From the NCBI GenBank assembly GCA_963715655.1, contig OY970262.1, positions 2,666,001-2,730,000 on the forward strand: 64,000 nucleotides of DNA. Reading direction: 5' to 3'. This DNA comes from JANQPD01 sp963715655 (GTDB lineage Bacteria; Bacteroidota; Bacteroidia; Flavobacteriales; Schleiferiaceae). The translations under genes were made by a program, and so were the position numbers. The notes below the pieces were generated by a model. The model was not told the DNA's origin and searched no databases. It saw nothing but the letters and a program-made list of their open reading frames with translations. This document shows, in pieces, positions 53,106 through 61,529 of the stretch; the first letter of the stretch is position 1, and each line of letters starts with the position of its first letter.

Positions 53106-55604
53106 CTACTTAATAGTAAAAACTGACATAATCTTAAACGCCCAATTGTCTGACTGTACCGGTAATTGATTTGGCCCATAGCGGTAAAAAGCACCCACGC
53201 CAAATCCTAAATATCCGTATCGAGAAATGTTGAAACTAATTAATCTATTTAAGGCTAAACCGGATTCGTAATACCCTTTTTCTAAAGTTGCTGCCTGTAA
53301 GTTTACATGCTTTTCTCTATCTAATCTTCCAAATCCAATTGCTTGATATACGCGCACTTCCGGTTTAAAACGGTTGGTTCTAAAAAGCAATGGGCCAAAA
53401 TTATGATTTAAGAAAAACGACACGTATTGATCCGAGAAAAACTCATTAAAACGCATAGTTTGAAACATGTTTTGCGTGGCAAAAGACCATTTGCTAGTGT
53501 AAGCAGATTTACCCGAAAATAAAACCGATAACGGAACAGGCGCATCTACCAAGCCGGTTTCTATGGTGGTGTTTAGCAAACCAAAACCTTTTATGTAGCG
53601 CTTAAAGTGTACGCCTGCTTCAAATTTATTATAAGTGTATTCACCTTCTAAAAACCCGGAAACTCCGCGTGCGTAGTTTATTCTAAAAATAGGAAAGTCA
53701 GAACCGATAGCAATTTCTTGTCCCATATTGGCCGAGCGCTTTTCACGATACGCCCATTTAAAACTCACAAACAACTCCGAAAAATCAAAACGCGTATTAG
53801 ATGGGTTGATGTTTTGCAAATCCGCATCATCTGAAAAGGCGTGCGAGCTAAACGGTGTGATGGTAAAACTTTTTAAACCTACCGAAACCGAATAATCTTT
53901 TGCCCAACGCCTATTATACGCCACGGTGCGCTCCTCTTTATAATCTAAATCGCGCTTTAAAAAGTTGATGAAAAAATCGTTTTGATCGTGGTAACTTAAA
54001 TTTACAATACCGGGCTGCACCACATCATAACTATAGTTGAAGCTTAAAAAATGTGCTTCCTTACGGTTGAAATAATACTCAAAAGTGCCACCGTATTTAT
54101 GCTGCTTATCGCCAAAACCGTAGCCATAATATCCGCCAAAGCGAAAACGCTTAGAAAATAAATCATTGGTATAAAGCCCAAAGCCGGGACGCCACCCTTC
54201 AAATACATTGTAAAGCAACAGTTTGCTCATTTTAATTTCAAATTGGCCTACGGTAAAATAGCCTTGGTAAAAATTACGAGTAGCCTGCATCCAAAAATCA
54301 AGTTTGTAGCGCTTGCCAATGCTGTCCATACGGGCGTAAGTGCGCACTTCTTGTGTGCCTAATTCCTCCGCACGATTACGCTCCCAAAAATCATCTGTTA
54401 CATAAGAAGCGCTATCGGTAAGCTCTCGCTCAAAATTGGTAAATACCTTATCGGGAATTGTGCGGTTCACATTTACACTGTCTAAAAACAACTTAGAAGT
54501 GATAAAACCGGGCGCAGAAATAACGGGCGCTTTTTCCATAAATAATGTGGTAGAAAGCATTACCGGAAACCAATGCGTGCCGTTTACATTAGCGTAGCGT
54601 TGCTTTAGCGCAAAATCTACCTTGCCTTTGTACATGGGCGTGGCACTTACATATTCCATTGCCCAACGTGCCGAATTTATGTGAATTTCACCTTTAAGCC
54701 CTTCAAAGTTTGAACCAAATTTAGGCTGATAACTCATTATAAACGTGGTATCTAGTGTATGTATCACTGTGTCTTTTGGGATATAAAAATAACGGCTATC
54801 AGCACCGGGTGCTAAAGGCGTAATGTAATATTCTGAAAGCATTTTTACTACAGGATCGTACAAACCAAAAATCTGAATATCATCCGAAGCAAAGGCATAA
54901 ATGTTCTTAGAAAAGCCGCTTAGCTTGGTGCCACTAATCTTTTCTGAACTCTTATTCGGTTGCACGTAATATTTTTTAGAAACCGTTTCAGAAATCAATA
55001 AATGACGATACGCATCGCTGGTAGTATCGTTTTTTGCCATCAAGGTTTCCAAAGTATTTACGGAGCCGGTTTCATCCTTTAATTTTGTTAAAGTATTTTT
55101 TGCATACCCTTTAAAGGAGTAGGAATTATAGGCTTTAGGATTGTTTAATTCTCTGGCATTTATGGCGTTTCGCACAATACGCAGGGCAGGATTTTCACCT
55201 GCTTTTATTTCCACCTCGTTTAGTACGCTTGTTTCTTCCTTTAGCAGGATTTGCATGGCGCCAGCAGCAGGAATTTGATTTTTTGCAAGCACCTTGGTAT
55301 GATACCCAATGAGTGAAATTTGAAGCTGATTAATGTTCCGCCTATCCTCAATTTCAAAGGCTCCATTTTCATCGGTGGTAACACCCAATAGCTGCGCACT
55401 ATTATACACCACAGCTGCGAATGGTAGCGGTTGTTGATTTGCAGAATCAAGCACCACACCGCTTAATTTCTGAGCAAACCCGTTGGAAAAATTTAAAAAC
55501 AGGAATGCCACCAAAAAACACAAACCGCTAACGCTACACTTTTGAAAAGTAAGCGGAATTATTTTACTGCAGGGCTTGGTAATATGCATTAAAAATTTGT
55601 GCAA
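53106..55604 (-). CDS. DUF5686 outer-membrane protein with N-terminal CarboxypepD_reg-like domain (2)
   Basis: An 832-aa paralogue of the gene at 44802. A signal region with hydrophobic VSGLCFLVAFLFLNF ending at GFAQ; an ATG five codons in is also possible. The N-terminal domain is KLSGVVLDSANQQPLPFAAVVY with TDENGAFEI; the DUF5686 core has ALRIVRNAINARELNNP, MAKNDTTSDAYRHLLISETVSKKYYV and the C-terminal barrel FRTNRFKPEVRVYQAIGFG. In both paralogues the tail has YYESGL then FRYGP or FYRYGPN. It lies downstream of the sucC promoter region on the same strand with its own upstream gap. Function unknown. Confidence 0.85.
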   Translation of the reverse strand: MHKFLMHITKPCSKIIPLTFQKCSVSGLCFLVAFLFLNFSNGFAQKLSGVVLDSANQQPLPFAAVVYNSAQLLGVTTDENGAFEIEDRRNINQLQISLIGYHTKVLAKNQIPAAGAMQILLKEETSVLNEVEIKAGENPALRIVRNAINARELNNPKAYNSYSFKGYAKNTLTKLKDETGSVNTLETLMAKNDTTSDAYRHLLISETVSKKYYVQPNKSSEKISGTKLSGFSKNIYAFASDDIQIFGLYDPVVKMLSEYYITPLAPGADSRYFYIPKDTVIHTLDTTFIMSYQPKFGSNFEGLKGEIHINSARWAMEYVSATPMYKGKVDFALKQRYANVNGTHWFPVMLSTTLFMEKAPVISAPGFITSKLFLDSVNVNRTIPDKVFTNFERELTDSASYVTDDFWERNRAEELGTQEVRTYARMDSIGKRYKLDFWMQATRNFYQGYFTVGQFEIKMSKLLLYNVFEGWRPGFGLYTNDLFSKRFRFGGYYGYGFGDKQHKYGGTFEYYFNRKEAHFLSFNYSYDVVQPGIVNLSYHDQNDFFINFLKRDLDYKEERTVAYNRRWAKDYSVSVGLKSFTITPFSSHAFSDDADLQNINPSNTRFDFSELFVSFKWAYREKRSANMGQEIAIGSDFPIFRINYARGVSGFLEGEYTYNKFEAGVHFKRYIKGFGLLNTTIETGLVDAPVPLSVLFSGKSAYTSKWSFATQNMFQTMRFNEFFSDQYVSFFLNHNFGPLLFRTNRFKPEVRVYQAIGFGRLDREKHVNLQAATLEKGYYESGLALNRLISFNISRYGYLGFGVGAFYRYGPNQLPVQSDNWAFKIMSVFTIK

Positions 55605-55833
55605 TATATTTTAAACAACACTCAAAAAATAGGGTAATAAATTGATTTACAGCGTAAATTTTAAATGTTTGTTTCTTTTTTTCTTGTTAAAATTTTCAAC
55701 TTTGGTTGATAACAATAGTAAACATTTAACGTGAAAAACCAAATACAAAATCCTATGTACACCGCATTAATAAATGCACACCCTACCCTGCCGCTTTTTA
55801 GGAATATAATACCTTGCAGAAAATTTGAAACGC

Positions 55834-56484
55834 ATGATTGAAGCCAAAGGCATCACAAAATCTTACGGAAGTTTAGAAGTACTAAAAGGTGTAAACCTTA
55901 GTGCACAAAAAGCTGAAATTGTGTCGATAATGGGCGATAGCGGAGCCGGAAAAACCACTTTTTTACAAATTTTAGGTACACTAGAAAAACCCGATAAAGG
56001 AACCTTGCACATAAATGGCACAGATGTATTTGCCTTGAGTCAAAAAAAACTAGCCGCTTTTAGAAACAAGCACATTGGTTTTGTTTTTCAGTTTCACCAT
56101 TTGTTACCTGAGTTTAATGCACTAGAAAATGTGTGCATACCCGGATTTATAGCCAATAGAAAAAAAAATGAACTAGAAGCAGAAGCCAAACGCCTCCTTA
56201 CTTTATTAGGATTAGAAAACCGCTTAACGCATAAACCAAGCGAACTTAGCGGTGGTGAGCAACAGCGTGTAGCGGTGGCTCGCGCCTTAATTAACAAACC
56301 CAGCATTGTGCTAGCCGATGAACCTACGGGGAATTTGGACACTAAAAATGCCACGGAATTACACCATTTATTTTTTGAATTACGCGAAAGTTTTGAAAGC
56401 AGTTTTGTAATCATTACACACAATCCGGATTTAGCAAAATTGGCAGATCGGATGATTCAGATGAAAGATGGACAGTTGGCTTGA
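55834..56484 (+). CDS. lolD: LolD-like ABC transporter ATP-binding protein
   Basis: A 216-aa ATPase. The start is set at ATG 55834 (MIEAKGITKSYGSLEVLKG); an upstream TTG at 55825 is weaker. Walker A GDSGAGKTT (about 37-45), Q-loop VFQFHHLLPEFNALENV, signature LSGGEQQRVAVARAL (about 138) and Walker B IVLADEPTGNLD (about 157). The FQFHHLLPEF stretch is characteristic of LolD, the energiser of lipoprotein release from the inner membrane; MacB-type ATPases are the alternative. No lolC/E permease is adjacent. It precedes kdsD by 57 bp, so the genes may be read together. Confidence 0.85.
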   Translation: MIEAKGITKSYGSLEVLKGVNLSAQKAEIVSIMGDSGAGKTTFLQILGTLEKPDKGTLHINGTDVFALSQKKLAAFRNKHIGFVFQFHHLLPEFNALENVCIPGFIANRKKNELEAEAKRLLTLLGLENRLTHKPSELSGGEQQRVAVARALINKPSIVLADEPTGNLDTKNATELHHLFFELRESFESSFVIITHNPDLAKLADRMIQMKDGQLA

Positions 56485-56503
56485 GGTTGGAAGATGGGAA
56501 ACA

Positions 56504-56526
56504 GAAGGTTGAAGGTTGAAGGTTGA
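56504..56526. repeat. Short tandem repeat GAAGGTT x3 between lolD and kdsD
   Basis: GAAGGTT occurs three times in succession in the 57-bp gap and is followed by GAAATT; a degenerate GAGGTTGGAAG precedes it. No other structure seen. Confidence 0.7.
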
Positions 56527-56541
56527 AATTAAACTAAATAC

Positions 56542-57144
56542 ATGATTCAAGAAAAAATAAAACAACTGCTGCAAAAGGAAATTGAAGCGATACAAAATAT
56601 TCCGGTGGATGGCGTAATTGAAAAAGCCATTGACTTAATTTACCAGCAGGTGCATCAAAAAAATGGTAAAGTGGTAGTAAGCGGAATGGGTAAGGCTGGT
56701 CAAATTGGGGTTAACATTGCCACTACCCTATCTAGCACCGGTACACCGGCTATTTTTTTGCATCCTGCAGAATCGCAACACGGAGATTTAGGTATTGTAC
56801 AAGCCAACGATGTGCTTTTATTAATAAGTAATTCGGGGAAAACCCGCGAAATTGTAGAAATGGAATTTTTGGTAAAACGCCTTCATCCAAACATTAAAAT
56901 TATTGGACTTACAGGAAACGGTAAGGGGAACCTTTCGCAGTTTAGCGATGTACTCTTACACACCGGTGGCCCTGAAGAAATTTGTCCATTAGGCTTAACC
57001 CCTACTACAAGCACCACTGTAATGAGTGTGGTTGGTGATATTTTAGTAGTGCTTTTGATGGAGAAAATAGGTTTTACAAAAGAACAGTATGCACTGCGCC
57101 ACCACAGCGGATATTTAGGTGAAAAAGCACGGGGGGGAAAATAA
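56542..57144 (+). CDS. kdsD: Single-domain arabinose-5-phosphate isomerase, KdsD/KpsF type
   Basis: A 200-aa SIS-domain enzyme that interconverts ribulose-5-phosphate and arabinose-5-phosphate, the first step of KDO synthesis. Blocks: KVVVSGMGKAGQIGVNIA, TLSSTGTPAIFLHPAESQHGDLG, LLISNSGKTREIVE and CPLGLTPTTSTTVM. It stops after the SIS domain; the tandem CBS domains of E. coli KdsD (328 aa) are missing, as in some other Bacteroidota. It is directly followed by kdsA and kdsC, which settles the pathway. Confidence 0.9.
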   Translation: MIQEKIKQLLQKEIEAIQNIPVDGVIEKAIDLIYQQVHQKNGKVVVSGMGKAGQIGVNIATTLSSTGTPAIFLHPAESQHGDLGIVQANDVLLLISNSGKTREIVEMEFLVKRLHPNIKIIGLTGNGKGNLSQFSDVLLHTGGPEEICPLGLTPTTSTTVMSVVGDILVVLLMEKIGFTKEQYALRHHSGYLGEKARGGK

Positions 57145-57152
57145 AATTGAGT

Positions 57153-57932
57153 ATGAAAAAATTTACACTTATAGCCGGCCCTTGCGCCATAGAAGGCAAA
57201 GAAATGGCCATGGAAATAGGCACGGCCGTAAAAGCCATTTGCGATGATTTGGACATCAACTACATTTTTAAAGGCAGCTACAGAAAGGCAAACCGCTCAA
57301 GGCTAGATAGTTTTACGGGCATTGGTGATGAAAAGGCATTAACTATTTTAAAAGAAGTAGGCCAAGCACTTGGCGTGGAAACCATTACCGACATCCACGA
57401 AAGCCATGAGGCGGAGATGGTGGCCAAATATGTGGATCACATACAAATTCCCGCTTTTTTATGCCGGCAAACGGAATTATTACTGGCTGCCGGCAAAACA
57501 GGCAAAGGCATTAATATTAAAAAAGGTCAGTTTTTATCTCCAGAAGCCATGAGTTTCCCGATAGAAAAAGTACAGTCCACCGGAAATCATAATGTATGGG
57601 TTTGCGAACGTGGTGTTTCTTTTGGGTATTCTGATTTAATTGTGGATGCAACCGCTATTCATCGTTTAAAGAAATTGGGCGTACCCGTAATTATGGATTG
57701 TACACACTCGGTACAAAAACCAAATAAAACAGAAGGTGTAACCGGTGGCGACCCAAGTTTAATTGAAACCATTGCCTTGTCTGCTATGGCTACAGGCGCT
57801 GACGGTTTTTTTATAGAAACGCACCCCGACCCTAAATCTGCAAAAAGCGACCCACATACCATGTTGGAATTAAATAAATTAAAAGGCATTTTAACCAAAG
57901 CCATAAACATTAGAAAAGCTTTGTATGCATAA
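57153..57932 (+). CDS. kdsA: KDO-8-phosphate synthase
   Basis: A 259-aa aldolase that condenses phosphoenolpyruvate and arabinose-5-phosphate. The start is taken at ATG 57153 (MKKFTLIAGPCAIEG); a TTG two codons earlier is not needed. GPCAIEG, KGSYRKANRSRLDSFTGIGDEKAL, DIHES, IPAFLCRQTELL, CERGVSFGY and TEGVTGGDP are all diagnostic. The AN in KANRS and the metal-site Cys in AGPCA indicate the metal-dependent class is possible. It lies 8 bp after kdsD and overlaps kdsC by 8 bases. Confidence 0.96.
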   Translation: MKKFTLIAGPCAIEGKEMAMEIGTAVKAICDDLDINYIFKGSYRKANRSRLDSFTGIGDEKALTILKEVGQALGVETITDIHESHEAEMVAKYVDHIQIPAFLCRQTELLLAAGKTGKGINIKKGQFLSPEAMSFPIEKVQSTGNHNVWVCERGVSFGYSDLIVDATAIHRLKKLGVPVIMDCTHSVQKPNKTEGVTGGDPSLIETIALSAMATGADGFFIETHPDPKSAKSDPHTMLELNKLKGILTKAINIRKALYA

Positions 57933-58566
57933 CTTATTTGCCAATTTAGAAAAGCTGCGTGCCATGGGTGAAATTGTGAGCTATCCACAAACACCTGATT
58001 TAGAATACGTAGTAACGCTTGCCGAAGATTTACAAATCAGCATAGATCAACTGATTTATGAAGAGATTATTGAAAATCAACTACCCGAAAAAATAAGCAA
58101 CATTAAAATGTTGGTGATGGATTGTGATGGCGTGCTTACTGATGGCGGCATGATTTTTACCAAAAACGGAGATGAAATAAAACACTTTAACGCCAAAGAC
58201 GGGCAGGGCATTAAAAACGCGATGGACGCAGGTTTACTAACCGGAATTATTAGCGCGGGAAAAAGCACCGGTTTGGTAGAAAGAAGAGCCGAAATGCTGG
58301 GTGTAAAACATTGCTATGTTGGCACTACTCCAAAAATAGAAACACTGAACGCTTGGGTTGAAAAGCTCAATTTAAAACTAGAGGAAATTGCTTACATCGG
58401 TGATGATGTAAAAGATATTCCTGTGCTTGAAAAAGTTGGACTTTCCTTTTGCCCTGCTGATGCCGTGCCAGAAGTAAAAGAAGTGTGCGATGTAATATTA
58501 AATACTAATGGAGGAGCAGGCTGTGTGCGGGAATTGGTTGATGAATATTTGTTGAGGGGTGTTTAG
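57925..58566 (+). CDS. kdsC: KDO-8-phosphate phosphatase with N-terminal extension
   Basis: A 213-aa HAD-superfamily phosphatase. HAD motif I is MLVMDCDGVLTDGGMIF (about 62-78), motif II ISAGKSTG, motif IV YIGDDVKDIPVLEKVG, typical of the C0-type KdsC tetramer family. The first 58 residues are an extra segment with LEYVVTLAEDLQISIDQLIYEEI, which reads like the end of an XRE-type helix-turn-helix. KdsC of E. coli has 188 aa and no such extension of this kind. It overlaps the kdsA end by 8 bases and removes phosphate from KDO-8-phosphate. Confidence 0.9.
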   Translation: MHNLFANLEKLRAMGEIVSYPQTPDLEYVVTLAEDLQISIDQLIYEEIIENQLPEKISNIKMLVMDCDGVLTDGGMIFTKNGDEIKHFNAKDGQGIKNAMDAGLLTGIISAGKSTGLVERRAEMLGVKHCYVGTTPKIETLNAWVEKLNLKLEEIAYIGDDVKDIPVLEKVGLSFCPADAVPEVKEVCDVILNTNGGAGCVRELVDEYLLRGV

Positions 58567-58581
58567 CTAGAGAGAGGTAAG

Positions 58582-59166
58582 ATGAAAAAACACATTGAAA
58601 TATTAATTGTTATTTGCATTACATTTTCATCTTGTACACAAAAATCACCAAAAAACTTAACTCTACTTTCTAAAGATTGGAATTATGCAAATACAACGTT
58701 TTGGAAAATCAGTAATGATTCCGAAATTGAATTATTGAAACCGAAAGATACCGTAAATACTGAATTCATCGCCCGAAAGGTGTACACAAAGGAAATTAGT
58801 AAAAATCTCAATGTAGATAAAATAGTTTTGATAGACTCTAAAAATCATCATAGAATATTGGAATCAGATTTATACAGAAAAAAAATAAATGTTTTCACAG
58901 AATCACATGTAAGTCTTAGCTACGACTTTGCTAAAGATGGGTACTCAGCTTATATAATTGACACGATAGGAACAGATAAAAAAATTGAAGAAAATCAAAG
59001 AGAAGCTAAAAATGCAGTGAAATATGCCCGTGAAAATGATTTAGAATTATGTGGAACCGCTTATTTTGGAATTTTGAATGAGGATATTCCAGCATTTCCA
59101 ATAATTAAAGAAATTACAAAAGACTCTGCCTTAACAGTAATAAATATCTGGAGGAAAAAAAGTTAA
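58582..59166 (+). CDS. Predicted lipoprotein, unknown function
   Basis: A 194-aa protein with lipoprotein signal MKKHIEILIVICITFSSC. No domain is recognised. Charged and rich in Lys, Asn and Ile; contains ESHVSLSYDFAKDGYSAYIID and a closing FPIIKEITKDSALTVINIW. It lies 15 bp after kdsC in the same direction and may share its transcript, but its codon use looks more AT-rich and it is not a usual KDO-cluster member. Function unknown. Confidence 0.65.
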   Translation: MKKHIEILIVICITFSSCTQKSPKNLTLLSKDWNYANTTFWKISNDSEIELLKPKDTVNTEFIARKVYTKEISKNLNVDKIVLIDSKNHHRILESDLYRKKINVFTESHVSLSYDFAKDGYSAYIIDTIGTDKKIEENQREAKNAVKYARENDLELCGTAYFGILNEDIPAFPIIKEITKDSALTVINIWRKKS

Positions 59167-59221
59167 CCTAAAAAGCCCAAAGTTTAAAAGTACTTTATTG
59201 CTTTTGACACCTCCCCCCTAC

Positions 59222-60580
59222 CTACGTCCACACCCAAGCATTGCTTAAAAACATATCGTATAAATGTGCATTAAAGGCAATATTTAATAACACCAATATA
59301 ATGGTTAAACTTTGCTGAAGTACACCTTTAAAACTTGCGGTAAAAAGCAATAAAATAGAAAGCGCCAATAAGGGTAATCCGTTGAACTCCGGTTGCCAGG
59401 AGTGGCCCGCATATTCCACGCTTAACAGAAGGCTTATTGCCATTAAACTTGAAGTAAGTATCCAAAGCCGAGCACCTGCTTTATTCAATTTTACGCCAAC
59501 CACTAGTATTAAAAAAGCAGGAGAACAAAGGGCAAAGCGAAATAATCCGTGTAAACTGCCTTGTGTTTGAAAAAAAAGAAATATGCTAAGCGTTGCTAAG
59601 TAAAATATCGCAACCTGTATAAAAAGCGTTTTTGAATGATTAGCGATTTTCTTTAATACACATGTTAACCAAACAGCGCGCAGTAAATAAAAAACACTAG
59701 GAATAAGCACTGCCATCAATACAAAAATTGAAAGCGAAAAGCTCTCATACGTCCAGCCACTAAGTGCATTCGGTATGCCCCACCGATCTTCCCACAAACT
59801 GGTTGCACTATTGCTTAAACCCGTATCTACTCCCGTTTGATACCATTGTAATGTTTTGGTAATTATCCAAGCAAGACCAAATGGAAGGCTCCAAAGAAGC
59901 TTTTTCCAAGGAACAGTTTTAAACCTTGTGGTAATAAAGTATAGCGTGAAGATTATAAGCAAGGCGGCCAAAAACATAAAGCCGGCTGGCCGTGTAAGCG
60001 CTAATCCTATTAGAGCAAAACCGCTGAACCAATATTTGTGCACCGTATAAAAGTAGAAAGCTAAAGCACCAAAAAACACAAACAACGCTTCGGTATAAGG
60101 CATACCGAATACTATAAATCCTGGTAAACTGATTAATAGTAATGTTTTAAACAAATTGAGTTTTTGCTTAAAGGCAGTAGCTACTAGCGCAAGAGAAAAT
60201 CCGAAAAGCAAAAAATTAAGGATTGAAATTCCCACTGCATTTAAGCTGGTAGAGCGCCACAGTAATGGAAAAGCCGGATAAAAAGCCAAGCGCGCCACAT
60301 CATAACAATTTTTATTTTGCTGATACCCATGCTGCGCCATGCAGTTGTAAATGGCCGCATCCCAAGCTAACATATTATTGGCCGTTACTTTGGTAAATGT
60401 GGTGTCTGACTGTATAATTTTAAAATCATCCCAACCGCCAATACGTTTGTAACTTTTTGGAAATACTGCCTCGGCATTTTCAGAGAACGCATATTGACGA
60501 CCCAAGCTGTAAAATCCCGCGAAAGCGGAAAGCAACAACACTTGAAGCAATAGAACCTTAATGATATTTTGAAAAAGCAT
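59222..60580 (-). CDS. PIG-V-like membrane mannosyltransferase (GT-C type)
   Basis: About 452 aa from the ATG at 60578-60580 (MLFQNIIKVLLLQ). An ATG ten codons upstream lies inside the stem of the fabI terminator and is rejected. Ten or more helices; after TM1 comes the extracytoplasmic loop WDAAIYNCMAQHGY and LAFYPAFPLLWR, which matches the PIG-V/GT-C pattern (WDxxxYxxIAxxGY with FYPxxP); MPYTEALFVFFGALAFY and LTRPAGFM follow. These enzymes use polyprenyl-phosphate mannose. The acceptor is unknown. It is preceded by fabI on the same strand with a terminator between. Confidence 0.68.
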   Translation of the reverse strand: MLFQNIIKVLLLQVLLLSAFAGFYSLGRQYAFSENAEAVFPKSYKRIGGWDDFKIIQSDTTFTKVTANNMLAWDAAIYNCMAQHGYQQNKNCYDVARLAFYPAFPLLWRSTSLNAVGISILNFLLFGFSLALVATAFKQKLNLFKTLLLISLPGFIVFGMPYTEALFVFFGALAFYFYTVHKYWFSGFALIGLALTRPAGFMFLAALLIIFTLYFITTRFKTVPWKKLLWSLPFGLAWIITKTLQWYQTGVDTGLSNSATSLWEDRWGIPNALSGWTYESFSLSIFVLMAVLIPSVFYLLRAVWLTCVLKKIANHSKTLFIQVAIFYLATLSIFLFFQTQGSLHGLFRFALCSPAFLILVVGVKLNKAGARLWILTSSLMAISLLLSVEYAGHSWQPEFNGLPLLALSILLLFTASFKGVLQQSLTIILVLLNIAFNAHLYDMFLSNAWVWT

Positions 60581-60588
60581 GGTACAAA

Positions 60589-60631
60589 AAAACCGCTTTA
60601 ATAGATACATTACCTATTAAGCGGTTTTATT
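60589..60631 (-). terminator. Terminator after fabI
   Basis: On the - strand AAAACCGCTTAATAG pairs with CTATTAAAGCGGTTTT (one bulged A) and is followed by seven T. Its right arm covers the first codons of an upstream start of the PIG-V-like gene. Confidence 0.78.
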
Positions 60632-60650
60632 TTTTTTAATATGCTATTCG

Positions 60651-61478
60651 TTATTCTTCTACCTGATTATTGGTGTATTGCGCCATTACCATATCGCTTA
60701 CCCCCATGTTGCTAAAACCTCCATCATGAAACAAGTTTTGCATGGTTACTTTTCTGGTTAAATCCGAAAACATCATAATGGTGTAATCAGCACATTCTTC
60801 AGCTGTTGCATTGCCTAAAGGCGACATTTTTTCTGCAAAACTCATAAAACCATCAAAACCTTTAACACCGCTTCCGGCTGTAGTCATGGTAGGAGATTGT
60901 GAAATAGTATTTACACGCACCTTTTTGCGCACACCCCAATGGTAGCCGAAGCTACGCGCAATACTTTCTAAATATGCTTTGTTGTCAGCCATATCATTAT
61001 AATCAGGAAAAGTGCGCTGTGCAGCCATGTAGGTAAGGCCTACAATGCTTCCCCACTCTTTCATGCTGTCTTTTTTCCAGGCTGTTTGCATCACTTTATG
61101 GAAAGATAAAGCAGAAATATCCATGCCTTTGTGTGTCCAATCGTAATTCTGGTTGGTGTACGCATTTCCTTTTCTAACGTTTACACTCATACCAATGGAG
61201 TGCAACACAAAATCTAGCTTACCACCTAAAATTTCCTCGGCACGCTCAAAAAGATTTTCTAAATCCTCTTCGCTGGTAGCATCGGCAGGTATAACTTCAG
61301 CTCCGGTAGTTTCTGCTAAATTTTTTAATTCACCCATGCGTAAGGCAATGGGCGCGTTGGTTAGCACAAATTCAGCACCATGTTTATGCGCTTTTTCCGC
61401 TACTTTCCATGCGATAGAATCGCTATTTAAAGCGCCAAAAATAATTCCTTTCTTTCCTTCTAAAAGCTTTATTGACAT
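60651..61478 (-). CDS. fabI: Enoyl-[acyl-carrier-protein] reductase FabI
   Basis: A 275-aa NADH-dependent reductase for the last step of fatty-acid elongation. SDR-type Rossmann GKKGIIFGALNSDSIAW; LHSIGM; catalytic region LTYMAAQRTFPDYNDMADNKAYLES contains the Tyr-Tyr pair and Lys at FabI spacing (Y, ten residues, Y, six residues, K). The C-terminal GGFSNMGVS replaces the E. coli equivalent. The start MSIKLLEGKKG is normal. It is upstream of the PIG-V-like gene, separated by a terminator, and downstream of the GH3 gene by 51 bp. Confidence 0.95.
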   Translation of the reverse strand: MSIKLLEGKKGIIFGALNSDSIAWKVAEKAHKHGAEFVLTNAPIALRMGELKNLAETTGAEVIPADATSEEDLENLFERAEEILGGKLDFVLHSIGMSVNVRKGNAYTNQNYDWTHKGMDISALSFHKVMQTAWKKDSMKEWGSIVGLTYMAAQRTFPDYNDMADNKAYLESIARSFGYHWGVRKKVRVNTISQSPTMTTAGSGVKGFDGFMSFAEKMSPLGNATAEECADYTIMMFSDLTRKVTMQNLFHDGGFSNMGVSDMVMAQYTNNQVEE

Positions 61479-61529
61479 ATCTAGTTTTCTTTCGGTTTAA
61501 AGGCTAAAGGTAAACGCTTTTGCCAAAAA

